Source of the DNA: Candidatus Nanopelagicales bacterium | GTDB taxonomy: Bacteria > Actinomycetota > Actinomycetes > S36-B12 | Reading direction: 5' to 3' | NCBI GenBank assembly: GCA_018402075.1 | Contig: JAGYJP010000003.1 | Span: forward strand, 1 to 64,000 | Length of the DNA stretch: 64,000 nt | Part shown: one piece after another, positions 35,559 to 44,467 of the stretch | Numbering within the stretch: the first letter of the stretch is position 1 | How the letters are laid out: the number at the start of each line of letters is the position of its first letter | The notes under the pieces: model-generated | The model's database searches: none | What the model saw: only the letters and a program-made list of their open reading frames with translations | What the model was told of the DNA's origin: nothing | Program-made: the position numbers and the translations under genes

Positions 35559-36346
35559 TCTGAAATTCCCCCCGGGGCAACGACCCCGCCAGGATAGCGC
35601 GAGAAAACTTCTGGATCGTAGAGCGGCAACCTGATGTCCGTTGTCGAAAGTGCCCTTTCGTAGGTCGCGAGTGCCTCGTACATATTCTCATTTATACCGA
35701 GTATTGCGCCTTCCTCCACATTTCGATAAGTGAAGAATGCATCGCTGATACACACTGTTCCAACGTTTGTATCTACCTCAACTGCAATGGAAGCACGATG
35801 ATGCGTTCCAGCAAACCATGTGCGAATGCCTGGAACGACCGTGTCTTCATCTGCAAGGAGCCTTACTCGAGGCCAGGCTTCGGTCACCAGGTACACCAAA
35901 GTTGATTCATCGATGCTGTGCCATCGGGAATCATGCGGATGGTTTTTAGTGGTGTGATAGTGAATCCATCCCCGCTCACTTATGCAAATTTCCGAATTCG
36001 TGAACAAAGTGAGATTCCCTGTTGAGTAGAGCTGAAGCGGGGTGACAATAACGTGAGTGATGTCCTCTGGTGAAAGTCCCATCCGCGCCAGAGCATTTGG
36101 CACTTGCTGTTCAGTCGTTCGCTTAAATTCCCCACGATCACCTAGTGCACCCATCCACATCGAATTGATTGGTGTGAGATCTTCTGGCGGACCAGTATTC
36201 ACAAGCATATTGATCCCTGGTGCCTGTATAAGTACGACCTGAAATTCGAGGTCATACCACTTATCCCAATCTGACATCCAGTAAAGTTCCGGGCCAGGAA
36301 CTTGAACCGATCCAACACTCAGACTGTTCACACTAAACTTGGACAT
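35555..36346 (-). CDS. Metallo-beta-lactamase-fold protein with replaced metal motif (paralog 2)
   Basis: A 263-residue paralog of the protein at 26020. It shares PGPELYWMSDWDKWY, VNTGPPEDLTPINSMWMG, THVIVTPLQLYSTGNLTLF, CISERGWIHYHTTKNHPHD and LPLYDPE. As in paralog 1, the HxHxDH metal motif is replaced by PLQLYS, while THHRASIAVEV and CISDAFF keep later ligand positions. Conservation of the altered motif in two copies suggests a real function. It lies between the aldolase gene (14-bp overlap) and the Gfo/Idh/MocA gene (4-bp overlap). A sugar-lactone-related role is inferred. Confidence 0.75.
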   Translation of the reverse strand: MSKFSVNSLSVGSVQVPGPELYWMSDWDKWYDLEFQVVLIQAPGINMLVNTGPPEDLTPINSMWMGALGDRGEFKRTTEQQVPNALARMGLSPEDITHVIVTPLQLYSTGNLTLFTNSEICISERGWIHYHTTKNHPHDSRWHSIDESTLVYLVTEAWPRVRLLADEDTVVPGIRTWFAGTHHRASIAVEVDTNVGTVCISDAFFTYRNVEEGAILGINENMYEALATYERALSTTDIRLPLYDPEVFSRYPGGVVAPGGISE

Positions 36347-37247
36347 GATTGTCCACCTCCATTCGCATCTTTAGTACCTCGTCGATCAATTCATCTATGT
36401 AAGAAATTCGACTCTTTGGTATTGATCGATGTGGCTCACGCATTGTTGCCGTGGCGAGCACCCCTCGTTTTACCAATGCGCGCTTCTGCACCTCAATGAA
36501 AGTGTCTAGGTCGGTTAATTCCGCGACCAAAAGAGGCAGCATTTTTGCATAGAATTCCTTGAGGGCGGGTGTGTCCCGAGTGACTGCCAGTCGCCACGCG
36601 TGAACCATGACTTCAGGAAAGGCGCAACCAGGCATGAAGGCATCGATGCTTCCCAACGTGTAATCCTCGCCAAAGTGCACGGCGCCGTATCCGCTGATCA
36701 CCGCTACTCCAGCTTCTCGTAACGAAACCGCCTTTTCAGAGATCGGCGGATCTTCAAGTTTGACCGCACTGATCAGGGGATTCTCTGCATTCATCTCCAA
36801 CAGGAGATCCACGGGTAATTGAACGCCGGTCCACGCAGGCGCGTCCTGCACAATGACTGGAATATTGGCAGCGTCTGCGCACCTCATGAAGTAGTCCCGA
36901 ATACTTAACCGCTGCGGAACTGTGAAACTAGGTGGAAGCAGCATCACGGCAGCTGCTCCCATGCCTGCCGCTTGCCGGCATCGGCGCGCCGCCCCCAGCG
37001 ATCCACTGTGCTCACATCCAACGATGACAGGAACCCGATCCTGAACACTCTCCATTACCGTGCTCATTACAAGGCTTCGATCCGCGTCGTCAAGTTTATA
37101 AAGTTCGCCCGCAAGGCCAAAGCACGTAACAGCGTTGACCCCAGCCGCAATGTTAACCTCGACAATTTTTGCAAGACCAGATGTATCGACTTGCTCATCG
37201 GGTAAAAATGGTGTCGCAAGTACCGGCAGGCAACCGCTCAGCTTCAT
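36333..37247 (-). CDS. DHDPS/NAL-family aldolase, candidate 2-keto-3-deoxy sugar-acid aldolase
   Basis: A 304-residue TIM-barrel class I aldolase or lyase. AVTCFGLAGELYKLDDADR (about 39-57) is the substrate-loop region, and ISAVKLEDPP (about 154-163) holds the probable Schiff-base Lys. The usual YNxP motif reads QDAPAWTG, so the Tyr is changed, as in several non-DapA branches. With a rhamnonate-dehydratase-like gene in the same operon, cleavage of 2-keto-3-deoxyrhamnonate to pyruvate and lactaldehyde is likely. It is not expected to be the housekeeping dapA. Confidence 0.84.
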   Translation of the reverse strand: MKLSGCLPVLATPFLPDEQVDTSGLAKIVEVNIAAGVNAVTCFGLAGELYKLDDADRSLVMSTVMESVQDRVPVIVGCEHSGSLGAARRCRQAAGMGAAAVMLLPPSFTVPQRLSIRDYFMRCADAANIPVIVQDAPAWTGVQLPVDLLLEMNAENPLISAVKLEDPPISEKAVSLREAGVAVISGYGAVHFGEDYTLGSIDAFMPGCAFPEVMVHAWRLAVTRDTPALKEFYAKMLPLLVAELTDLDTFIEVQKRALVKRGVLATATMREPHRSIPKSRISYIDELIDEVLKMRMEVDNHVQV

Positions 37248-38014
37248 GCCGCCTCACTCGGGCATCCCAGTGTGCGTGAAAGCAGTCCCGCTTCATGTTG
37301 AAGGGTCCGCAATATTTTCAAACGCGTTTGGGGGGAGTTGCGCACGAACGGGACACTCACACTCATTGCCGCAATGACTTCTTTTTTGTGGTCACGGATA
37401 GGCACTGCCGTGCAGTAGACACCTGCTGTGTGTTCGCCTTCATCAAAGGAGAAGCCTGCAACCCTGATTTGCTGCAATTGAGAAAGAAGTTCGTCAAGGT
37501 TCGCAATTGTTTGACTCGTGAACATTTCGAGATTTCTTCCTTCGTATCTTTTGCGAACTTCTTCATCAGACAAGCCGCTGAGTAGCACCTTGCCGAGGGC
37601 AGTCGCATGAGCAGGCAGGCGAAGTCCGACATCGGACGCTAACTTCAAATGATGCGGAGCCTCGACCTTCGACACATAGACATTGTCAACACCTTCGAGA
37701 ATAGCCAACTGCGCCGTCTCATTAATCGTGTCGCACAGAGTTTGAAGGTGTGGCAGCGCTTCCCGAACCACATGAAGCCCATGTATAAAGGCCTGCCCTA
37801 CTTCAAAAGCCCTGACCCCCACGTGATAATTCCGCGTCCCTGAGTCGAATCGCAAAAAGTCCGTTTTCAGTAACGTTGCGAGTAAGGCATGGGCACTGCT
37901 CTTAGGGAGCGATAGCGTCGTGCAGATCTGACCAAATCCGGAGCCTTGCGGCCTTGAGGCGAGGAGCTCCAGTAGTTGCACCACGCGTTCAGCCGATTTG
38001 ACACTCTCGGACAT
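37244..38014 (-). CDS. IclR-family transcriptional regulator
   Basis: A 256-residue regulator with an N-terminal winged helix (ERVVQLLELLASRP, then LPKSSAHALLATLLK at about 36-50) and a C-terminal effector domain (GVDNVYVSKVEAPHHLKL, LPAHATALGKVLLSGL). It is the first gene of a five-gene operon ending at 33271, overlapping the aldolase by 4 bp. A 20-bp perfect palindrome begins 18 bp before its start, so autoregulation of the whole operon is likely. Confidence 0.9.
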   Translation of the reverse strand: MSESVKSAERVVQLLELLASRPQGSGFGQICTTLSLPKSSAHALLATLLKTDFLRFDSGTRNYHVGVRAFEVGQAFIHGLHVVREALPHLQTLCDTINETAQLAILEGVDNVYVSKVEAPHHLKLASDVGLRLPAHATALGKVLLSGLSDEEVRKRYEGRNLEMFTSQTIANLDELLSQLQQIRVAGFSFDEGEHTAGVYCTAVPIRDHKKEVIAAMSVSVPFVRNSPQTRLKILRTLQHEAGLLSRTLGCPSEAA

Positions 38015-38026
38015 GATCCCTCCACT

Positions 38027-38056
38027 CGCATTTATGAACTTAAGTTCATAAGTGCG
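38027..38056. promoter_or_regulatory. Palindromic operator upstream of the IclR gene
   Basis: TTATGAACTTAAGTTCATAA at 38032-38051 is a perfect 20-bp palindrome. After one mismatched pair it extends by CGCA/TGCG, giving 30 bp overall. It sits 18 bp from the iclR start codon, in the expected promoter zone, and is the best candidate for an IclR-dimer operator in this window. I found no second perfect copy by eye. Confidence 0.75.
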
Positions 38057-38261
38057 AAACTACCAATTCCATTGACTTGCCACAAGCCATTTTGTCCGTT
38101 TGGTTGTCTGAATCTTCTTTTCTCAATTAAAGACAGGAGTTGGTCTCAAACTTTCCGACTGATACATGACACTTGGGCCTGATTGAGGGCCAAACCTTCG
38201 TGCCGACTCCACAATTATGTGAGACGGTGGCAAACATTAGGCGAGATAACATCAGAAAAAG

Positions 38262-38333
38262 TGGGTCGCCCCGGGCTCGAACCGGGAACCTACGGATTAA
38301 AAGTCCGCAGCTCTGCCATTGAGCTAGCGACCC
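38262..38333 (-). tRNA. tRNA-Lys (TTT)
   Basis: A 72-nt cloverleaf on the minus strand. Acceptor GGGTCGC pairs with GCGACCC, the D stem is GCTC/GAGC, the anticodon arm is GCGGA-CTTTTAA-TCCGT with anticodon TTT, and the T arm is CCCGG-TTCGAGC-CCGGG. The discriminator base is A and CCA is not encoded. Confidence 0.95.
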
Positions 38334-38457
38334 CAACCGGTGACTTGAACAATCGTGAAGCTCCTTCAAATCAACCGGCACGTAATCCTAATGGTCAGCA
38401 CATTGTGCAAAGGAGACCCACCACAGCGTGAGACTCACGAGGGATTAGGTTTCGACC

Positions 38458-39261
38458 ATGGTCAGTGGGGCGAGACGCACTTCAACCGACCTTGGCATCG
38501 GTGCAGGTGTCGGCGCTTTTTCCGGCGCATTCGGAGTCGGCGGTGGGATTCTGCTGGTTCCATTCCTGGTATTGGCCAGAAAAGTCCCACAGAAGCGAGC
38601 GCAGGCCACCAGCTTGGTCATGGTTGCCATGGCGGCAGCGGCTGGAGCCGTGAGGTACGCCTTTTCCGAAGAAGTTGCTTGGTTGCCCGCACTGGTGATC
38701 GCGATTGGTGGATTGGCTGGTGCATGGCTGGGCGTGATAATTGTTCAACGTTCACCCAATGCACTTCTTCAAGGGCTGTTCGGACTCATGTTGATGGCGG
38801 CCGGAATCAGAATGCTGTGGCCCACTGCAAACTCCGCGGTCAATGCCGATTTTGTGCCTGAATTATCCGTTTCATTAGCGATCGGGTATCTAGCAGCAGG
38901 AGTAGCCATGGGAATTCTGTCCGCAATGTTCGGTATTGGGGGTGGGATTCTGCTTATTCCACTACTTGTTTTCAGTTTCGGTTATGAACAACATCTGGCT
39001 GCGGGAACCTCGCTCGCCGTCATGTTTCCCATTGCACTCCTCGGCGCCATTAGCCTCACCCGACCAGGTCTGACTCAATGGGGCGAAGGAGCTTTGTTTG
39101 GAGCGGGCGCAATCATTGGTGCACTACTTGGAGCTTCCGTTGCACTCGCGCTGAGCGGGTCGCTGCTGCAGATCGCTTTCGGAGTCCTGATGTTGATAAT
39201 TGGCGGTCAGATGGCTGTGCGTGGCTTTCGCCAATCACGGACCGGTTCAACAATCGGTTAA
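38458..39261 (+). CDS. TauE/SafE (TSUP) family membrane permease
   Basis: A 267-residue membrane protein with about eight hydrophobic segments arranged as a duplication. GAFSGAFGVGGGILLVPFLV near the start and SAMFGIGGGILLIPLLVF in the middle are the paired TSUP motifs. Members export or import sulfite, sulfoacetate, taurine-derived or other organosulfur anions; the substrate is not known. Its TAA and the TAA of the convergent SDR gene share the same TTAA. Confidence 0.88.
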   Translation: MVSGARRTSTDLGIGAGVGAFSGAFGVGGGILLVPFLVLARKVPQKRAQATSLVMVAMAAAAGAVRYAFSEEVAWLPALVIAIGGLAGAWLGVIIVQRSPNALLQGLFGLMLMAAGIRMLWPTANSAVNADFVPELSVSLAIGYLAAGVAMGILSAMFGIGGGILLIPLLVFSFGYEQHLAAGTSLAVMFPIALLGAISLTRPGLTQWGEGALFGAGAIIGALLGASVALALSGSLLQIAFGVLMLIIGGQMAVRGFRQSRTGSTIG

Positions 39262-39995
39262 CTTTGCTGACCCATGGACCACAACGCCCAAACGGTCGTG
39301 CGCACACTGCGCGGTTGTTGCAGGGTTGACACAACTGCGTGGGCAACATCGTCAGCGGTCATCCACTCTGCGAAGCGTGGGTCGTTTTCCACTCGGCCCG
39401 TACCCACGGCGAACTCCGTTCCCACTCCCGCGGGACAGACCGCGGTCACGCGAATCCCTTTTTCGCGAAGTTCCCGGTCGAGTGCTCCCGCGAGTCCCAC
39501 TTGGGCAAACTTGGTGCCCGCATAAACGGCTTCATCGCCACCACCACGAAGGCCAGCCACAGATGACACGATCACAATGTCGCCTGCTCCAGTTGTTTTC
39601 AACATTGCTGGAACGCCCGCACGAACGGTCCACACGGTGCCGTCGTAGTTGGTATGCATCATGCGTCGGAGTTCATCGTCACTGTGGTCAAGAATTGAGC
39701 CGTACAATCCAATACCCGCGTTAGGGACAATGGAATCCAACTTTCCAAACTTTGTCACGGCAGCATCTATGAGTGCTTGGTTGTCTTCAACCGAGCGGAC
39801 ATCCATGGGGACAGCGACCGCATTATTGGCGCCAAGTTGCTCAACCACCCCGGCCAGGCGATCTGCATTGCGCGCACCCAGAGCTACCTTCGCCCCAAGT
39901 TCCACAAGCTGTTCGGCTGTTGCCCGTCCAATTCCCGAGGTTGCTCCGGTGATTGCAACGACGGTTCCTGCGAGATCTCTGAGTGGGTAAGCCAT
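39258..39995 (-). CDS. Short-chain dehydrogenase/reductase
   Basis: About 245 residues: VVAITGATSGIGRATAEQLVE at about 10-30, then VPNAGIGLYG and the Ser-Tyr-Lys triad in VIVSSVAGLRGGGDEAVYAGTK. The frame is open to 40031, but ATG 39995 has GGGGA before it and gives a normal SDR N-terminus. It converges with the TSUP gene and is divergent from the Gfo/Idh/MocA gene. Substrate unknown. Confidence 0.87.
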   Translation of the reverse strand: MAYPLRDLAGTVVAITGATSGIGRATAEQLVELGAKVALGARNADRLAGVVEQLGANNAVAVPMDVRSVEDNQALIDAAVTKFGKLDSIVPNAGIGLYGSILDHSDDELRRMMHTNYDGTVWTVRAGVPAMLKTTGAGDIVIVSSVAGLRGGGDEAVYAGTKFAQVGLAGALDRELREKGIRVTAVCPAGVGTEFAVGTGRVENDPRFAEWMTADDVAHAVVSTLQQPRSVRTTVWALWSMGQQS

Positions 39996-40043
39996 GTCCC
40001 CAATCCTAGTCATGCATGTTTTAGGCGCCACTATGGTTATCGG

Positions 40044-41111
40044 GTGAAGCGCGTAGTGATCTTTGGTTATGGTTTAGCCGGAAAAGTTTTTCACGGACCC
40101 CTGATTCGGGTAACCCCTGATCTTGAAGTCGTGGGAATCTTGACGTCTGACCCCGAACGACAAAAGAGTGCACAAACAGACTTCCCCAATGCACTCATCA
40201 CGGGTGACATTGACCAGTTATGGGAACTTTCACCCGATCTAGCGATTATTGCCGGGGCGAATGTGACTCATGTGCCACTTGCCACCGAATCACTGAATCG
40301 CGGAATAAGTGTTGTTGTGGACAAGCCGATCACCCCAGATGCTCCCATTGCCCTCGCATTAGCCCAACTTGCTGAAGACAAGGGTCTTTCGTATTTCCCT
40401 TTTCACAATCGTCGTTGGGATTCGGACTACCTCACGCTGAAAGCTGCGGTTGCCCGCGGCGTCATTGGAACACCGCACCGATTTGAGTCCCGCATGCAGC
40501 GATTCCGACTTCTGTCCAAAGGTGGTTGGCGCGATCTCACCAGCGTTGAGGCAATGGGTGGGGTGCTGTACGACTTTGCCCCCCACCTGGTTGACCAAGC
40601 ACTTGACCTCATGGGTCCCGTTGAATCGGTGCAGGCATTTGCCCGAACTCTGCGCGAGGTTCCTTCCTCAGACGATGACCTCGTCATGGTTCTAGGGCAT
40701 GTTTCCGGTGGACTCTCTTATTTGGTGGGGTCATTGGTCTCAGCGATTCCTGCGCCCCGATTCGAACTCTTTGGTAACCGAGGCGCAGTTCGGATTGCCA
40801 ACATTGATACCCAGGAGGACCACCTCAAGGTGGGCGTTATTCCCGGTGCGGGGTGGGGCGTTGAACCCACCGATTCGGTTATCGAATTGTGGGCCGTGGC
40901 TGACTCGGGGGACATCGCGAAAACTGTGGAGCCACTACTTCGGGGCAATTGGCCCCAGTACTACCGAGAGATCTCGGAATCATTGCACTTTGGTGTTCCG
41001 CCCACGGTGACCGTCAACCAAGCAATCCAGACCATGCGAGTCCTGGATGCTGCACGGGAATCGGTGATCACCGGGCACTCGGTGCAACTGACCCCTCCAT
41101 CCGCACATTGA
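40044..41111 (+). CDS. Gfo/Idh/MocA family oxidoreductase
   Basis: About 355 residues. VIFGYGLAGKVFHGPLI is the NAD(P) motif right after the GTG start, and VVDKPITPDAPIALALAQLA holds the conserved Lys-Pro. PFHNRRWDSDYLTLK and GGVLYDFAPHLVDQALDL are typical of the YceM/YdgJ-like branch. The frame runs open upstream to 39777, but that part overlaps the SDR gene; GTG 40044 gives the natural N-terminus. Substrate is unknown, probably a sugar or cyclitol. Confidence 0.86.
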   Translation: MKRVVIFGYGLAGKVFHGPLIRVTPDLEVVGILTSDPERQKSAQTDFPNALITGDIDQLWELSPDLAIIAGANVTHVPLATESLNRGISVVVDKPITPDAPIALALAQLAEDKGLSYFPFHNRRWDSDYLTLKAAVARGVIGTPHRFESRMQRFRLLSKGGWRDLTSVEAMGGVLYDFAPHLVDQALDLMGPVESVQAFARTLREVPSSDDDLVMVLGHVSGGLSYLVGSLVSAIPAPRFELFGNRGAVRIANIDTQEDHLKVGVIPGAGWGVEPTDSVIELWAVADSGDIAKTVEPLLRGNWPQYYREISESLHFGVPPTVTVNQAIQTMRVLDAARESVITGHSVQLTPPSAH

Positions 41112-41138
41112 GTAGTTCCTTGACAAAGGTCAGGGTCG

Positions 41139-41993
41139 CTAAAAACTAGTCAACAACCACGTGGTGGACATGCTCAGTGGATCACTTGCCGAGGTGGTGA
41201 GCGTTGTGCAATCCAGCGGTTGTGCAAATGCATTGGGTGGCCCCGTTTGCGGCTCCACGCAGATGAAACCCGATGCACCGTTGAAAACAACAAACCAAGC
41301 ATGCGAGTTTTCTACTTGCAATTGAAGAGTTGTCCCCCAGCGGAGATTTACCTGCTGGGAGGGAACACGAAAACAATCATCAAAGGGTGATTCAAAATTA
41401 AGTACTTGGCGAAACTCACCCGTGGGGTACAAGCCTTCGCGAACGGCAAGTTGCGCAGAGTCAACCTGCAACACAAGATTTTCTGATGAACCGAGTGAGT
41501 TCACAAACCATGGGTGCCATCCCAGTACAACTGGTACGGGATCATGGGAATCGGTGAGCGCCGTGATCTTTGATTCAACTCTGTCCGCGTAAAGATTCCA
41601 CTGCATGGCAATTCGCAAGGGGGCAAACCAATCACTGATATCCGCGGTGAACTCGATACTGGCGGCATCACCGCTTTCGGATTTGTTTCCACACTCAACA
41701 GGCTGGTCTAGTAGGAGACCGTGCAAAGCAAACTCCTGATAAGACGGCGTGAGATTCAGGGATTGCCCGCTCCAATCAACGTGGTTGTTGCGAATTCGTC
41801 CCGCCCACGGAGCCATGGGGTAGCAACCATTATCCACGGGACTGGAACTCGAAGAGCCCAGTAATTGGTGGCCGTGGAATACCCATGAGGTGACCCGACC
41901 ACCCTGATCGATATCAAAAGTTAAGCAGTGTTGATCGACCTCAATACTTCGCAGATTAGGAAGCAACGAGGGCAAGTGACCTCTCCATTTCAT
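41139..41993 (-). CDS. Aldose 1-epimerase family protein
   Basis: About 285 residues with the galactose-mutarotase fold: GCYPMAPWAGRIRNN (Arg and Asn substrate contacts), FALHGLLLDQPVE with the catalytic His, and VVLGWHPWFVNS with the second His. It interconverts sugar anomers. The start is uncertain because ATG 41993 overlaps the end of the ROK gene by 38 bp; shorter TTG starts exist inside the overlap. As last gene of the xylose operon it may be a xylose mutarotase. Confidence 0.83.
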   Translation of the reverse strand: MKWRGHLPSLLPNLRSIEVDQHCLTFDIDQGGRVTSWVFHGHQLLGSSSSSPVDNGCYPMAPWAGRIRNNHVDWSGQSLNLTPSYQEFALHGLLLDQPVECGNKSESGDAASIEFTADISDWFAPLRIAMQWNLYADRVESKITALTDSHDPVPVVLGWHPWFVNSLGSSENLVLQVDSAQLAVREGLYPTGEFRQVLNFESPFDDCFRVPSQQVNLRWGTTLQLQVENSHAWFVVFNGASGFICVEPQTGPPNAFAQPLDCTTLTTSASDPLSMSTTWLLTSF

Positions 41994-43173
41994 TGAGCGG
42001 ATCCCGCAACAAAGCCGTGAACGCAATCTCCGCTGCTCCAACAATCGTGCTTCCGAGCGGGAGTGACGGCAGTGAAAGTCGAGCTCGTGTTTCAAAAAGC
42101 GGTCGGGAACGAGTGATCCGGGCTTCAATGCGCTCGTAGACAACAGGATAAATCTCCGCGAGGTGGCCACCTAAAACAATGACATCGGGATCGATCATGT
42201 TCAGCAAATTAGCCACACCGATTCCCACCCAATCTGCAATTTCCTGTAATCCCTCAAGCGACTCCTGATCGCCTGCCATGGCTGCCCGAACAACCTCGGG
42301 GACAGTGGACTCCGTGATGCTGGTGCCGGCTGCTCTCAGAATCGCGTCACGGCCCACTTCTGTTTCCCAACAACCCCGGTTACCGCAATTACATGCTTGA
42401 CCGCGGGGGTTCACGGTCATGTGGCCGATCTCGCCCGCATATCCGCTGGATCCGGTCATGACTTCACCTTCGAGGACAAAACCTCCGCCAACACCAACGT
42501 CGCCCGACAGGTACACGACGCTGGATGCCAAGGAACCTGCACCCCGCACATATTCGGCAATCGCGCCGAGGTTGGCATCGTTGCCGAGCATAATTTTCGG
42601 TGAGGCACCGAATGCTTCAGTCATGGCTGGTTCGATCAATTCCACGAAATTCAGGTCGATCCAGCCGAGGTTGGGGGCTTTTCGCACGAGCCCTGTTTCA
42701 GCATCGATCACACCCGGGATCGCAATTCCAACTCCTACCCATGCGCAACCTTCAGGCACACCTGCAAGAAGCTCGGTGGTGCATTCGACCAATTTGCTGA
42801 CCGCTTTGGCGGGGGCAAATGGGCCATCGGCGCGTGGGCGTTCCACCTGTGAAAGAACATGCCCACCCAGGGAATACGCCGCACCAACGATCCGATCCAC
42901 GCGTAGATCAAATGCCACAACGAATGCGGATGTTGGAGTGGGCCGAACGACAAGTGATGGGCGACCGACGGTCCCACCGGAACCGGGCCCCTCCTCGACC
43001 AAACCCGCAAATGCAAGGTCTGCAACAAGTGCACCGACGGTACTGCGATTCAAGCGGGTGTGGGCCACCAACTCCGAACGGGTGAGTTCCCCACCTTCAT
43101 GCAGGTAGCGAAGTACACGTGCCAGATTAAGGCGCTTAATGTCATCTGTATTGACTGGACGGGTACGAATCAT
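41956..43173 (-). CDS. ROK-family transcriptional regulator, XylR-like
   Basis: A 405-residue repressor-type ROK protein. The N-terminal winged helix spans residues ~12-65 (ARVLRYLHEGGELTRSELV, TRLNRSTVGALVADL). The sugar-kinase-like domain has GVGIAIPGVIDAETG and the zinc motif CNCGNRGCWETEVG. It is encoded directly after xylH and probably represses the operon in the absence of xylose. An inverted repeat before xylA is a candidate operator. Confidence 0.89.
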   Translation of the reverse strand: MIRTRPVNTDDIKRLNLARVLRYLHEGGELTRSELVAHTRLNRSTVGALVADLAFAGLVEEGPGSGGTVGRPSLVVRPTPTSAFVVAFDLRVDRIVGAAYSLGGHVLSQVERPRADGPFAPAKAVSKLVECTTELLAGVPEGCAWVGVGIAIPGVIDAETGLVRKAPNLGWIDLNFVELIEPAMTEAFGASPKIMLGNDANLGAIAEYVRGAGSLASSVVYLSGDVGVGGGFVLEGEVMTGSSGYAGEIGHMTVNPRGQACNCGNRGCWETEVGRDAILRAAGTSITESTVPEVVRAAMAGDQESLEGLQEIADWVGIGVANLLNMIDPDVIVLGGHLAEIYPVVYERIEARITRSRPLFETRARLSLPSLPLGSTIVGAAEIAFTALLRDPLNEMERSLALVAS

Positions 43174-43201
43174 GGGTTATCGGCATTCATGAGGTGTGAA
43201 C

Positions 43202-44467
43202 TTAACGCATGACCCCGGTTGAACGTTTTCGCGACAGTGCGTCCGCACCTGCTGCGAGCATGAGCACGGAACCGGTGATCATCAGCTTTACACCGGCCGA
43301 GTAACCGAGCAGGCCCATGCCATTGTCAATCACAGCCACCACGGCACCGCCAATCAGTGCATCGTGAATTCGTCCGCGACCCCCAAAGAGGCTGGTACCA
43401 CCAATGACTGCGGCGGCAATTGCGTTAAGGACAATGAATTTTCCGGCATTGGGATCAACCGAGGCGGCCCGCGAAGCGAATACGATTCCCGCGAAAGCGG
43501 CCGTGCCAGAACAAATGGTGAATACGGCAATGCGAATTTGGCTCACATTAATACCGGCACGGCGCGCAGCTTCCACGTTTCCACCGACTGCGTAGATGTG
43601 ACGACCAAAACTCGTGCGATCCAAAACGAAACCAAAAACCAAAGTCAGAAGTGCAATAATGGGAACAATAATTGGTACACCACTCAATGGATTGAGCTCC
43701 GGATTGACACTCCTCTCCAGGCTCAATGCATAAACGGTGGCAAAACCGACAAGAGCAATTATCCCGGTCTTAATCAGGATCATGTTCACAGAAGTGGCAC
43801 TAAAACCCCTGGCCAAGCGGCGCATTCTTCCCGTGTAAGCAAACAGGAAGTAGCCGCCAACCACTATTGCGTAAAACACCCAGCCCATCCAGATCGGCAT
43901 GTTGTTGTTTTGAATGGCAAGGATCACCTGATTGGTAATCCGAATGTTGCCACCTTCACCAATGATCACGAGGATCAATCCTTGGAAGGCCAGGAACAGT
44001 GCCAGGGTGACCACGAAAGATGGAATACCCACCTTGGCCACCAGAAAACCAATGAAAATACCAATGACCACTCCGGCGAGGAGGGATACAGCAACCGCCA
44101 CCGGCCACTCTAATCCCCATCTGGTCAGTCCCACGGCGAGAAGTGCGCCCGCTACGCCAGAAGTCACACCTGCGGATAAGTCAATCTCACCGAGGAGGAG
44201 AACAAAAATTAGGCCCATGGCAAGAATTACAACAACAGCGGCCTGAGTGAAAAAGTTTGCAAAGTTAAGCGGCGTGAAGAAAACCGGATTAGCCAGTGAA
44301 AAAAGAATCACAAGAATAATCAGTCCGATGACCGCCGGCAGCGAGCCCATGTCGCCGCTACGAACTTTCGCGCGATAGGCGTTCCAGGTATCGCGGATGG
44401 ACAGGTTCTTTTGTTGCATGTATTTCGGCAGTTCGGTGCTCACGTCAGAATTGGTGTTTGTGCTCAT
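43202..44467 (-). CDS. xylH: Xylose ABC transporter permease
   Basis: A 421-residue RbsC-family permease, longer than the rhamnose permeases and of XylH size, with about ten hydrophobic segments. VLLLGEIDLSAGVTSGVAGA (about 89-108), YAVGGNVEAARRAGINVSQI and AAVIGGTSLFGGRGRIHDALIG are the conserved motifs. It overlaps the ATPase gene by 4 bp. The xylA-xylF-xylG-xylH context supports D-xylose as substrate. Confidence 0.88.
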   Translation of the reverse strand: MSTNTNSDVSTELPKYMQQKNLSIRDTWNAYRAKVRSGDMGSLPAVIGLIILVILFSLANPVFFTPLNFANFFTQAAVVVILAMGLIFVLLLGEIDLSAGVTSGVAGALLAVGLTRWGLEWPVAVAVSLLAGVVIGIFIGFLVAKVGIPSFVVTLALFLAFQGLILVIIGEGGNIRITNQVILAIQNNNMPIWMGWVFYAIVVGGYFLFAYTGRMRRLARGFSATSVNMILIKTGIIALVGFATVYALSLERSVNPELNPLSGVPIIVPIIALLTLVFGFVLDRTSFGRHIYAVGGNVEAARRAGINVSQIRIAVFTICSGTAAFAGIVFASRAASVDPNAGKFIVLNAIAAAVIGGTSLFGGRGRIHDALIGGAVVAVIDNGMGLLGYSAGVKLMITGSVLMLAAGADALSRKRSTGVMR

